This document shows positions 15,724 to 24,374 of a stretch of DNA of 64,000 bases, one piece after another. The notes under the pieces were generated by a model. That model did no database searches. It was not told the DNA's origin and was given only the letters and a program-made list of their open reading frames with translations. Made by a program: the position numbers and the translations under genes. The stretch comes from VRUE01 sp036403515 (lineage in GTDB: Bacteria > Actinomycetota > Thermoleophilia > Solirubrobacterales > 70-9), in the NCBI GenBank assembly GCA_036403515.1, contig DASWQV010000016.1, positions 1 to 64,000 of the forward strand. Direction: 5' to 3'. Each line of letters starts with the position of its first letter. The stretch's first letter is position 1.

Positions 15724-17096
15724 GCGCTTCGGCCCCCCGGGTCGGCATCGTCGGCGGCGGAGTCCTCGGCATCTCGCTTGCCCTGCGCCTGGCGCAGGCT
15801 GGCGCCGGCGTGACCGTGATCGAGCGTGGCCCGAGGCTCGGCGGCCTGGCCGGGACGATGGATTTCGGCGGCCACCAGGTCGACCGCTTCTACCACGTAA
15901 TCACCCCTGCCGATTCGCGGATGATCGCGATGGCCGAGGAGGTCGGTCTCGGCGACCAGTTGCGCTACACGCCGGTCGGCGCGGGCTTCTTCGCCGACGG
16001 CGAGATGCACGATTTCAACGGCATCGGTGATCTGCTTCGCTTCTCACCGCTGAGCCCCGTGGCTCGGCTGCGGCTCGGCTGGTTCGTCGCCCAGTGCCAG
16101 CTGCGCAGCTCATACGACGGGCTGGAGAACCTGCAGCTGGAGACCTGGCTGCGCCGCCACTGCGGCAGGCAGGTGGTCGAGCGAATTTGGAAGCCGCTGC
16201 TCGACTCGCGCTTCGACAGCGACCCATCGGGTCTGCCGGCGACCTACCTCTGGGCGCGGACACGGCGCATGTCGGGCGCTCGCGGCAAGGGCGGAGGGGA
16301 GGAAATGGGCCACATCGTCGGTGGCCATCAGCGGCTGATCGATGCGATGGTCGAGAAGGCGGCGGCGCTTGGCGTCGAGGCCCATACCGACGCGCCGGTA
16401 AGCGGCTTGGCTACGGGCCCCGACGGCGAGGTGACCGGCGTCGAGCTCGAGGGCGAGACGCTCGAGTTCGATCTGACGATCCCCACCCTGCAGCCGCCGG
16501 CGTTGAAATTCCTGCTGCCCGAGCGCCACCAAGGACTGCTCGCTCCGTACCCGCAGCGCTGGCTCGGCTGCGTCTGCGTGATCATCAAGGTGCCTCGCTC
16601 GCTGCTGCCCTACTACGCCGTCAACATCACCGAGCCGACGCCGGTGACGAGCGCGATCGAGACCACCCAGGTGCTGGGGACCGATCACACCGACGGCCAC
16701 CACCTCGTCTACCTGCCGAAGTACTGCGACCCTGGAGCGCCGGAGCAGAGCGAGGACGACGAGTCCATATATAGGCGCTTCACCGACTACCTGGCCCGGC
16801 TCTCGCCCGGCTTCAGCCGCGACGAGGTGCTCGACTGGACCGTGCAGCGGGCCAAGCTGGTTGAGCCGGTGCACACGCTGCGTCCCACCGGCGAGCCGCG
16901 CATTGCGCCGATCTGGCCTGGTGTGGACGGCCTGGCGCTGGCCTCGAACGCCCAGATCTACCCCTATCTCTTGAACGGCGACTCGGTGATGGGCTTCGCC
17001 GAAGGCGTGGCCGGCGAAGTCGCCGAGCACCTCGGTCTGCCGGGAGAGCCCATCGCTAGTGCGAGAAAAGGACTAGCGGGCACGTTGCATAGCTGA
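15720..17096 (+). CDS. FAD-dependent amine oxidase/protoporphyrinogen oxidase-like protein
   Basis: This 458-residue flavoprotein has an N-terminal dinucleotide-binding motif (VGIVGGGVLGISLALRLAQAG), a second flavin contact (GGLAGTMDFGGHQVDRFYHV) and a C-terminal FAD-closing segment GLALASNAQIYPYLLNGDSVMG. Relatives are commonly found in polysaccharide clusters beside GT2 enzymes and are annotated as NAD(P)/FAD-dependent oxidoreductases of unknown substrate. The ATGA overlap with the upstream glycosyltransferase suggests the two act on the same product, perhaps a lipid-linked sugar. It is not UDP-galactopyranose mutase, whose signature residues I do not see. Confidence 0.82.
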   Translation: MSASAPRVGIVGGGVLGISLALRLAQAGAGVTVIERGPRLGGLAGTMDFGGHQVDRFYHVITPADSRMIAMAEEVGLGDQLRYTPVGAGFFADGEMHDFNGIGDLLRFSPLSPVARLRLGWFVAQCQLRSSYDGLENLQLETWLRRHCGRQVVERIWKPLLDSRFDSDPSGLPATYLWARTRRMSGARGKGGGEEMGHIVGGHQRLIDAMVEKAAALGVEAHTDAPVSGLATGPDGEVTGVELEGETLEFDLTIPTLQPPALKFLLPERHQGLLAPYPQRWLGCVCVIIKVPRSLLPYYAVNITEPTPVTSAIETTQVLGTDHTDGHHLVYLPKYCDPGAPEQSEDDESIYRRFTDYLARLSPGFSRDEVLDWTVQRAKLVEPVHTLRPTGEPRIAPIWPGVDGLALASNAQIYPYLLNGDSVMGFAEGVAGEVAEHLGLPGEPIASARKGLAGTLHS

Positions 17097-17138
17097 GGGC
17101 GCGGAACCAAGCGGTTACTCCGCCCTGACTGAGCAGCT

Positions 17139-18398
17139 ATGTACCAAGTCGAAGCCTCCAAAGCCCTACTCAAGCCACGCCTCTGGGCGCGGACGCCGGC
17201 GCGGCTCAATGTGCCGCGCAACGTCGTCATGCTCGGCCTGGTCAGCCTGCTCACTGACGTCTCCTCGGAGATGGTCGCGACGGTGCTGCCGCTCTATCTC
17301 GTCTTCACGCTTGGCGCTAGCCCGCTGGCGCTGGGGGCGATCGACGGCGCCTACCGCGGCGCCGCGGCGCTGGTCCAGGTCGCCAGCGGCTTCGCCTCCG
17401 ATCGCTTCCGCCGCCCCAAGGAGGTGGCGGGGCTTGGCTACGGGATCTCGGCGGTCGGCAAGGTGGCGCTGGTCGCGGCCGGCAACACGATTGGCGGGAT
17501 CGGCGCGATCGTCACCTTCGATCGCGTCGGCAAGGGGATCCGCACGGCGCCGCGCGACGCGCTGATCTCGCTTTCGAGCAGCAAAGCCGGTCTCGCCACA
17601 GCCTTCGGCGTGCACCGGGCGATGGACTCGGCCGGCGCCATGCTCGGGCCGCTGATTGCCTTCGGCATCCTGCTTGCCGCGCCGGCTCGCTTCGACGCGG
17701 TCTTCGTCGTCAGCACTCTCTTCGCCGTCCTCGGCCTAGCCGTGCTGGTGCTGACCGTGCAGGGCAAGCCCAAACGCGCCTCGCGCGACCCGAACGCCCC
17801 ATCGCTGCGCTCCGCGGCGGGGCTGATCCGCGACCCGCGCTTCGCCTTCCTGCTGGTCGCAGCGGCCGGGCTCTCGATCGCCAGCGTCTCCGATGCGCTG
17901 ATCTACGTCGGCCTGCAGCGCAAGATCGACTTCGAGCCGGCGGTCTTCCCGCTCCTCTACGTGATCACCGCTGTGATCTTCATGGCCTTCGCGATTCCGG
18001 TCGGGCAGCTCGCCGACCGCATTGGCAGGGTGCCGGTGCTGCTGAGCGGCTACGCGCTGCTCTTCGTCGTCTACGGCACGCTGCTGATCGGCTCGCTCGG
18101 CTATTTCGAGCTGATCCTCTGTCTGGTCGCCCTCGGCGGCTTCTTCGCCGCCACCGAAGGGGTGATGACCGCGCTTGCGGGGGCGATATTGCCGGAGAAG
18201 CTGCAGGCGAGCGGAATCGGCATGCTGACCACTGTGGTCAGCATTGGCAGCCTGCTCTCCTCGCTGACCTTCGGCGCGCTTTGGTTCGCGATCGGCCTGC
18301 AAGGCGCGGTCCTGGCCTTCGCCGCCGCTCTCACGGTGGCAATCGCCGTGGCCGTGCCGCTGCTGGTCCGCTCTCAGCGCACCCCTGTATATGGATAG
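17139..18398 (+). CDS. MFS transporter
   Basis: This 419-residue protein has about twelve hydrophobic segments. The first half shows the MFS loop signature in the form GFASDRFRRPKEVAG after segment 2, and the second half repeats it as GQLADRIGRVPVL. The motif FDRVGKGIRTAPRDALI is typical of a subfamily of bacterial MFS permeases of unknown substrate. It overlaps the next gene by 8 bp, and the two are probably co-translated. Substrate export of a sugar or lipid precursor is possible but unsupported. Confidence 0.85.
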   Translation: MYQVEASKALLKPRLWARTPARLNVPRNVVMLGLVSLLTDVSSEMVATVLPLYLVFTLGASPLALGAIDGAYRGAAALVQVASGFASDRFRRPKEVAGLGYGISAVGKVALVAAGNTIGGIGAIVTFDRVGKGIRTAPRDALISLSSSKAGLATAFGVHRAMDSAGAMLGPLIAFGILLAAPARFDAVFVVSTLFAVLGLAVLVLTVQGKPKRASRDPNAPSLRSAAGLIRDPRFAFLLVAAAGLSIASVSDALIYVGLQRKIDFEPAVFPLLYVITAVIFMAFAIPVGQLADRIGRVPVLLSGYALLFVVYGTLLIGSLGYFELILCLVALGGFFAATEGVMTALAGAILPEKLQASGIGMLTTVVSIGSLLSSLTFGALWFAIGLQGAVLAFAAALTVAIAVAVPLLVRSQRTPVYG

Positions 18399-19404
18399 GC
18401 GCAGCAGGAAGATCCTCGCCGCGATCGTCGTGCTCTGCGCCGTCGGCGCCATCGGCTACATCGCGGTTGCGGCGCTGGGCCCCAACCAGACGACGACCGA
18501 GGCGCAGCCGCGCGCCGGCGCCGTGCTTTTCCACGCCGACCTGATGGTGCGGGCGGTCGACCCAAAGGCGCCGACGCTCAACGGCCGCGTTTACGTGCTC
18601 GACGATGGGCGCCTGCGCAAGGAGCCGGGGGACCTCGCCTGCGAGCGGGTCTACTTCGCGGCCGGCCACGGGATCTGCATGGGCGTGGCGCCTTCCGGGG
18701 TCGAATACACCGCCTCGACCTTCAACTCGAAGCTGCAGCGCGAACACACGATTACCCTGACCGGGCTGCCCTCGCGGACGCGGGTCTCGCCCGACGGTCG
18801 CTACGGCGCGATGACCGTCTTCGTCACCGGTGACTCCTACCTCTCCTCGCCGACCGCCTTCTCGACTCGCACGACGATCCTCGAGATGGCAAGCGGCAAA
18901 GAGGTCGGTCAGCTCGAGCAGTTCAAGGTCAAAAAGGACGGCAAGGCATTCGACGCGGCCGACTTCAACTTCTGGGGCGTCAGCTTCGACCCACGCGACT
19001 CCGATCGCTTCTACGCGACCCTCGGCACGGGCGGCGATCACTACCTGATCGAAGGCAGCGTCACCGGCGAATCGATGGTGGTCCTGCGCGAAGGGGTCGA
19101 GTGCCCGTCGCTGTCCCCAGACGGCAAGCAGATCGCCTACAAGAGCCGGATCGGCGACGAGGCGCGCTGGCGCCTGCGGGTGCTCGACGTGGCGACCCTG
19201 GAAGACCATGCGGTTGCCGAGGAACGCTCGATCGATGATCAGGTCGAGTGGCTGGACGACGACACGCTCGTCTACTCCGACGGCCGCAACGTCTACACGG
19301 CGCCCGCGGACGGCAGCGGCGCCGCTGCGGTGCTCGTCCGCGACGCGACTTCGCCAGTGCGCCTCGACGAATCCGGGCAAGAATTGGCCGCTTCACGGCG
19401 TTGA
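18391..19404 (+). CDS. Membrane-anchored TolB-like beta-propeller protein
   Basis: This 337-residue protein has a single N-terminal membrane helix (residues about 9-29, LAAIVVLCAVGAIGYIAVAA) and a long extracytoplasmic part. Several blades of a TolB/PD40 type are visible: RVSPDGRYGAMTVFV, PSLSPDGKQIAYKSRIGDEARWRLRVLDV and VEWLDDDTLVYSDGRNVYTAPADGSG. PD40 propellers usually bind peptides or glycans. It overlaps the transporter gene upstream and touches the flippase gene downstream (TGATG). The role is unknown; its place between two membrane transport genes hints at an envelope scaffold. Confidence 0.75.
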   Translation: MDRRSRKILAAIVVLCAVGAIGYIAVAALGPNQTTTEAQPRAGAVLFHADLMVRAVDPKAPTLNGRVYVLDDGRLRKEPGDLACERVYFAAGHGICMGVAPSGVEYTASTFNSKLQREHTITLTGLPSRTRVSPDGRYGAMTVFVTGDSYLSSPTAFSTRTTILEMASGKEVGQLEQFKVKKDGKAFDAADFNFWGVSFDPRDSDRFYATLGTGGDHYLIEGSVTGESMVVLREGVECPSLSPDGKQIAYKSRIGDEARWRLRVLDVATLEDHAVAEERSIDDQVEWLDDDTLVYSDGRNVYTAPADGSGAAAVLVRDATSPVRLDESGQELAASRR

Positions 19405-20987
19405 TGGGTATGGGCGCAATCACAGCCCCGTCCCCGCGTGCCGCCGAGCCGGAAGCCGCCTCGGACGGCTCCAGCCTGCGTGCGAAGCACGCCCACGCCG
19501 GCGTGGCAATGGCGATCGCGACGCTCGCGATGGGCGCCACCTCGGGGATTCAGGCGCTTCTCTATCTCAGCTCCTTCGGCATCAACGGCCGCACCGACGG
19601 CTTCTTCATCGCCTTCGCGCTCTACACGAGCTTCGGCGTCTTCAGTCAGAGCATCCGGGTCACCTCGGCGCCACTCCTGGTCGGCCGGCGGCCGCGCCTG
19701 ACGCCGACCGAGCTGTCCGTGGCGCTCGTGGCGATCTCGATCCCGGTTGCGATCGCGACGATTCCGCTGGCCGGACCGCTTGCCGCCTTGCTGGCCCCAG
19801 GCCTGGGTGGGGCAGGACGGGGCGTGACGGAGTCAGCGCTGCCGATTCTCGGCCTGGCGATGATCCTGCAGCTCTGGGCCGCCGGGGGCGCAACGCTGCT
19901 CGCCGTCCGCGACCGCTTCGACCGCATCGCCGGCGCCTACATCGCCGGCGCGATCGCGGGCTTGATCGTCTACCTGGCCGTCTCGCGGGTCGCCGGTGAG
20001 CTCTCGCTCGGCTGGTCGATGCTGGCGATGGCGGTGGTGACCTCCGCGATGATGCTCGACGGCGTCCGCGCCAGCCGCCCCAGCGGTGCAGCCGGTGGAA
20101 TCAGGATCGCGATCGCCGGGGGGCTCGGCCGCATGGCGCGGTGTGTCTGGATGGTCCTGAGCAGCACCGCCGTCTACCTGGCCTTCAACTGTCTCTATGT
20201 GATCACCCTCGCCTTCGCCAGCAAGTACGGAGCGGGAGGGGCGACCGTGCTCTCCTACGCGTACCTGTTCGCCAGCTACCTGGTCGCGGCGACTGGTTTC
20301 GCGCTCGGCATGTCGCGAATCGCCGACATGAGCCGCGGCGCGGTGGCCGACTGGCGCGAGGTGATCGCCGCGACGGTGCCGGCCGGCTTCCGTTACGCGA
20401 TGCTGCTCGTCGCTCCGGCGCTGGCGGCGTTGATCGCGGGTGGCGCCACCCTGATCGGCGACGTGCTGCCAAAGAGCTTTGACGCCTCCCAGGTTCACCA
20501 GCTGCGCGTCTTCGCGGCTTTGCTCTGTGCCTGGACCCTCGCCGCGCTCCTGGTCAACCTCCTGCTTCCGGCCCTGTTCGCCCTCGGCCGCACGAAACTG
20601 GTCAATTGGATGGCGCCGGCAGTGGTCGCCGCCCACGCGGGGGTCACGGCCCTGGCCGGAACCCTCTTCGGCGTCAACGGCGTAGTCGGCGCCTTCTGCA
20701 TAGTCCCGACAGCCTTCGCCGCAGTGCTTCTAGTAGCGGGCGCCGGCCGAGGTTGGGCCCCGATAGCCCGAGAGCTGGCCCAAGACGGCCTTCGCTTCGT
20801 GGCCGCGGCAGCCGTCTCCTTCGGCGTAGGAGCGGCGATAGGCGAGAGCGTAGCCACCGGCCTGGCGGCCCCACTCATAGCGGTAGCAATAGGCGGCATC
20901 CTCTACGGCCTAACTACGTCGCAACTGGCACCCCGCCAGGTCCGCCTTCTCCTCGGCGCCGTCCGCCCGGCTTCCGCCGAGGCCTAG
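19404..20987 (+). CDS. Polysaccharide flippase-like membrane protein (MurJ/Wzx fold)
   Basis: This 527-residue protein has about 14 hydrophobic segments and the general layout of the MOP exporter superfamily (MurJ, Wzx). Segments include VAMAIATLAMGATSGIQALL at the start and VYLAFNCLYVITLAFASKYG in the middle. It would flip an undecaprenyl-linked unit across the membrane. The ATG at 19404 overlaps the previous TGA. A second flippase-like gene is at 36126. The last 100 or so codons (about 20690-20985) use AT-ending codons, including at least five ATA, which are otherwise nearly absent here. Confidence 0.75.
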   Translation: MGMGAITAPSPRAAEPEAASDGSSLRAKHAHAGVAMAIATLAMGATSGIQALLYLSSFGINGRTDGFFIAFALYTSFGVFSQSIRVTSAPLLVGRRPRLTPTELSVALVAISIPVAIATIPLAGPLAALLAPGLGGAGRGVTESALPILGLAMILQLWAAGGATLLAVRDRFDRIAGAYIAGAIAGLIVYLAVSRVAGELSLGWSMLAMAVVTSAMMLDGVRASRPSGAAGGIRIAIAGGLGRMARCVWMVLSSTAVYLAFNCLYVITLAFASKYGAGGATVLSYAYLFASYLVAATGFALGMSRIADMSRGAVADWREVIAATVPAGFRYAMLLVAPALAALIAGGATLIGDVLPKSFDASQVHQLRVFAALLCAWTLAALLVNLLLPALFALGRTKLVNWMAPAVVAAHAGVTALAGTLFGVNGVVGAFCIVPTAFAAVLLVAGAGRGWAPIARELAQDGLRFVAAAAVSFGVGAAIGESVATGLAAPLIAVAIGGILYGLTTSQLAPRQVRLLLGAVRPASAEA

Positions 20988-21097
20988 AAGGCATCGCCTG
21001 GCTGGTCCAAGTCTTTTCGCCGACGTCTAACGTCCCGCGAAATCCGCCGATGGCTAACGTAGAGTCATCACGACAGACATGCACAAGGAGATCGCGG

Positions 21098-21325
21098 ATG
21101 GCAAATACGCGCTACGTGAAGCAGGCGAATAACGGCGGTTGGGACGTAGTCAAGGAGGGCCATTGTCGCCCAACTGCTCACGGTGCGACGAAGACGGATG
21201 CGGTCAAAGTGGCTCGCAAGCTGATCCTCCATGAAGGCGGCGGTGAGATTCGAATCATGAATCGGACGGGCAAGATGACCGAGGCTCAAACGATTCCTCG
21301 GCCCAAGAAGCGCTCAGCGGCATAG
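21098..21325 (+). CDS. DUF2188-like small basic protein
   Basis: This 75-residue protein, MANTRYVKQANNGGWDVVKEG at its start, matches DUF2188 in its W-V-V-K-E-G pattern followed by A-T-K-T-D-A and a final basic R-P-K-K-R. The family has no known function. A good Shine-Dalgarno (AAGGAG) precedes the ATG at 21098. GC is clearly lower than in the flanking genes. It is convergent with the DUF4917-like gene at 21335, nine bases away, and both belong to a low-GC islet. Confidence 0.75.
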   Translation: MANTRYVKQANNGGWDVVKEGHCRPTAHGATKTDAVKVARKLILHEGGGEIRIMNRTGKMTEAQTIPRPKKRSAA

Positions 21326-21334
21326 CGCATCACT

Positions 21335-22336
21335 CTACGTCAGCGGGACCGTCAAGCTGACATCACCCAGCGGGTGAGTTTTTGCGTTGAAAAACAGAAG
21401 AGGCTTGGCCTTGAGTCGGCCGTAGATATCAACTTGTTTCGCGAGTAGATCTTCTTTGGAGCCTGGCAGCATCGAAACCGCCACCGCCCGATTTGGGTTC
21501 TCGCTCAGCGCTTCTGCTAGATGAGCGTCGTGCTGACTCAGGCCGCTGCCGAAAACGACGACCGGCAAATCCCGCTGGTACAGGCGTTCCAACGCGTGGG
21601 ATAGATAGTCGTTGTCCTCAATCGCCGAAAGCTTGTCCGCGGCGGAGCCCTCCGTGACAAGAAGAGGCCGTGCTTTTGGATCACCGGCGATCGGCTTGCC
21701 GAACTGGTCCAGGAGGGTGTCGAGATTCCGCTGGGTGAGCTTCCATGTTGTGCCCGATCCCCCCACCACAAGATGAAGCGCGCCATGAAGGAAATAGACC
21801 GGGATGGCGCTGGGTGGCACGACCGCTCGCGCCGGGTCGAAAGCGCAGCGGCCGCCATAGCGGAAGTGATCCATGAAGGGCGTGAAGCCTTCGCAGCCCA
21901 TCGACCAGTAGAGCAACAGGTCATAACTGGTCGTGAACACCCACTCGAATTTGAGCATCGCTGACCGGATTTTCCGACGAGTGGAAAGCGGTACCCTTTC
22001 CCTGTTGACGTGGACAGCCTGAACGGCGTGCACAAGGGCACGTTGGATATTTTGGTAACGCTCTAGCGCTGGTACCGTCGGGATCCCGATCGCCTCGTTG
22101 ACTCTAATTGCCGTCAGCAAATCTGCCAGGACACGCTCAAAATTCGGAGTCGCCTCGAACAGCTTGCGATCAGCGTTCGAAAGGTCTTCAGATTTCGCAT
22201 GGTCGTACAGCGCGCGATATTTGAATGGCTCCCAGACGTTGATGCTCATGCCGTTGCCGAGCAGCAGAGTGTCCCACTTATGCTCCCCTGCGATGCTCCT
22301 CCAATCGAGCAGTGTTCCGTTGGGCTCCGACCCCAT
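21335..22336 (-). CDS. DUF4917 / SIR2-like protein
   Basis: This 333-residue protein opens with WDTLLLGNGMSINVWEPF, a pattern seen in DUF4917 and other SIR2-like Rossmann proteins (LLGNGMS). Further typical parts are VFTTSYDLLLYWSM, VYFLHGALHL and VVFGSGLSQHDAHLAEAL. SIR2-like domains often bind or cleave NAD, and several are effectors of phage defence, but catalytic residues cannot be assigned confidently here. Lower GC and unusual codons compared with the capsule genes on both sides suggest acquisition by transfer. No second defence gene is adjacent apart from the small DUF2188-like gene. Confidence 0.7.
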   Translation of the reverse strand: MGSEPNGTLLDWRSIAGEHKWDTLLLGNGMSINVWEPFKYRALYDHAKSEDLSNADRKLFEATPNFERVLADLLTAIRVNEAIGIPTVPALERYQNIQRALVHAVQAVHVNRERVPLSTRRKIRSAMLKFEWVFTTSYDLLLYWSMGCEGFTPFMDHFRYGGRCAFDPARAVVPPSAIPVYFLHGALHLVVGGSGTTWKLTQRNLDTLLDQFGKPIAGDPKARPLLVTEGSAADKLSAIEDNDYLSHALERLYQRDLPVVVFGSGLSQHDAHLAEALSENPNRAVAVSMLPGSKEDLLAKQVDIYGRLKAKPLLFFNAKTHPLGDVSLTVPLT

Positions 22337-22455
22337 CGCGATATCTAATACCTCGCACCGGCGGGAGCAACGGTGGCTAGGTGACTATAGAGAGCATTGA
22401 GAGCAGAGATTCCGGTGGTCCGGCGCGGCGAGAGGACGCCGCTCGAAGAGTGCGC

Positions 22456-23595
22456 CTAGGCCGAGAAGGCGTTGACTACCGAAGCGATGCGCTCGAGCTC
22501 CTCGTCGGTTATCGACGGGAAGATGGGGAGGGAGCAGCTTTCCCTGGCCAGGCGTTCGCTGACCGGGAGGTCGCCTTTGCGTGGCGCGTAGGCAGGCTGC
22601 ACATGGATCGGGGTGGGGTAGTGGATCGCGCTGGCCACTCCGTGCTTGCTCAGGTGGCTGCGGAGGGCATCGCGGTCGGGTGTGCGGACTACGAAGAGGT
22701 GGAAGACGTGATCGCCGTCGACCCCCGCCGGCGCAGGGAGGATCAGGTCTGTGTCGGCAAGAGCTTCGCTCAGAGCCGCGCCGGCCTGGCGGCGCTGCTC
22801 GTTCCATTCGCTCAGTCGCTTCAGCTTGACGCTGAGGATGGCGGCCTGGATCGAGTGGAGGCGGTGTGTGCCCGCTGCCAGCTCGTGATGGTGGCGGGTT
22901 CCCTCGCCGTGGGAGCGGATCAGCCTGATTCGCTCGGCCAGGTCGGCGTCTGCCGTCACCACCGCGCCGCCGTCACCCCAGCCGCCGAGGTTCTTGGTCG
23001 GGTAGAAGCTGAAGCAGCCGGCGTCGCCATGCGTTCCGGCCGGCCGGCCCCGGTAACGGGAGCCGTGGGCCTGGCAGGCGTCCTCGACCACACGCAGGCC
23101 GCGGGCCCGGCAGAGCGCCATCAGCGGCTCCATCTCGACCGAGCGGCCGTAGAGGTGGACCGGGATCACGCAGCGGGTTCGCTCGCTCAGGGCGGCCTCG
23201 ACGATCTCGGCGGTGATCAGCGCCGAGTCCTCGTCGACGTCGACGAGGACCGGCGTCGCTCCCGTCGCGGTCACCGCCTCGGCGGTGGCAATGAAGCTGT
23301 TGGTGGGCACGATGACCTCGTCACCGGGGCCGATTCCCAGCGCCCGCAGGGTCAGCTCAAGCGCGCTGGTGCCGGAGGAGACTCCGATTGCGTGGTCTGT
23401 CTCGCACCATGCGGCGAACTCACCCTCGAAGGCCTCGAGTTCCTCGCCGAGCGTGAAGGCGGCGGTGCCGGCGATTCGCTCGATTGCGGCGAAGATATCC
23501 GCGGTGAGCAGCGGGTCGGCTGAGTCGAGGCGTACGAAGGGCACGCCGGTCGCCGCCTGTGGGGGCGGCGCGGCTTGTGCGAGGGCAGGATTCAC
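22456..23595 (-). CDS. DegT/DnrJ/EryC1 sugar aminotransferase
   Basis: This 379-residue PLP enzyme transfers an amino group to a keto-sugar nucleotide. Visible signatures are SSGTSALELTLRALGIGPGDEVIVP, VVEDACQAHGSRYRG, and the PLP-lysine region FYPTKNLGGWGDGG. The start is GTG at 23595, overlapping the stop of the regulator gene by four bases. A second family member at 53611 shares the architecture but only partial sequence, so two different amino-sugars or two positions are likely. The neighbouring regulator probably shares its mRNA. Confidence 0.9.
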   Translation of the reverse strand: MNPALAQAAPPPQAATGVPFVRLDSADPLLTADIFAAIERIAGTAAFTLGEELEAFEGEFAAWCETDHAIGVSSGTSALELTLRALGIGPGDEVIVPTNSFIATAEAVTATGATPVLVDVDEDSALITAEIVEAALSERTRCVIPVHLYGRSVEMEPLMALCRARGLRVVEDACQAHGSRYRGRPAGTHGDAGCFSFYPTKNLGGWGDGGAVVTADADLAERIRLIRSHGEGTRHHHELAAGTHRLHSIQAAILSVKLKRLSEWNEQRRQAGAALSEALADTDLILPAPAGVDGDHVFHLFVVRTPDRDALRSHLSKHGVASAIHYPTPIHVQPAYAPRKGDLPVSERLARESCSLPIFPSITDEELERIASVVNAFSA

Positions 23596-24353
23596 GCGAT
23601 CGGCTGCGGCTCGATCTCACGAGTCAAGATCGAGCCGTTGGTATCCGCGGCCGGAGTCCGGGCGCCGATCAGGCCGACGGCTTGCGCCTGCTCGGGGTCG
23701 AGCAGAAGGGCGGTGACCTCCTTGCGCGAGCGGATGCCGAGCTTCGTGAAGGCTGAAGAGAGGTGGCTCTTGACCGTGCTCTGCGCGAGCAGGAGGCGTT
23801 CGGCGATCTCGCTGTTGGTCAGGCCCCTGGAGACGAGGGCGAGGACCTGACGCTCGCGGTGAGAGAAGGCGGGTCTTTCGACGCTGGCGCGCAGCTTGCG
23901 CGGCACGACCGATTGGCCGCTGGCGACGGCCAGCGCGGTCACGGCAAGGGTGGTCTCGATCTCAGGCTCGAAGACGATTGCGTCGGCGCCGGCGTCAAGT
24001 GCGCGGCGGACGCCGGTGCCGGTCACCGGGGGCGAGATCACGATGATCGCCAGCTTGGGCTGTTCGCGTCGCAGGCGCCGCAGGGCCGCCATGCCGGCGG
24101 CCTCGTCGACGTCGCAGACGAGGACAAAGATCGTCGCCGCATCGATCGCCGTCTCATCGATCTCTTCGTGCGCGGAGATCGGCTCTGCGACGGCGAGGCC
24201 TCGCTCGCCGAAGGTCGCGACGATGCGTTGCGAAACGACCTCGTTGCCACTCAGAACCTGAAGCCGTGGCTTGACCGGAGCGGTCCGGCCGTTGCCTTGT
24301 TTTTGATCTGCCTTCACCTGAAAAGAACGGCTAGGGGGGGTTGGCACTTCCAC
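23592..24353 (-). CDS. LuxR-family regulator with atypical receiver domain
   Basis: This 253-residue protein has a receiver-like fold (residues about 29-145) and a C-terminal LuxR/GerE helix-turn-helix (SHRERQVLALVSRGLTNSEIAERL then AQSTVKSHLSSAFTKLG). The receiver lacks normal phosphorylation residues: the acidic pair of strand 1 reads LQVLSGN, and the conserved Lys region reads VFEPE. It is therefore probably phosphorylation-independent, perhaps sensing a ligand or a protein. It is the only clear transcription factor within the polysaccharide region and is followed by an aminotransferase gene with four-base overlap. Confidence 0.85.
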   Translation of the reverse strand: MEVPTPPSRSFQVKADQKQGNGRTAPVKPRLQVLSGNEVVSQRIVATFGERGLAVAEPISAHEEIDETAIDAATIFVLVCDVDEAAGMAALRRLRREQPKLAIIVISPPVTGTGVRRALDAGADAIVFEPEIETTLAVTALAVASGQSVVPRKLRASVERPAFSHRERQVLALVSRGLTNSEIAERLLLAQSTVKSHLSSAFTKLGIRSRKEVTALLLDPEQAQAVGLIGARTPAADTNGSILTREIEPQPIA

Positions 24354-24374
24354 CGCGGAGGCGGAATTTCGTGC

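Noticed and set aside
22381..23523. 380-codon plus-strand frame over the aminotransferase
   Set aside because: Antisense shadow of a clear DegT-family gene.
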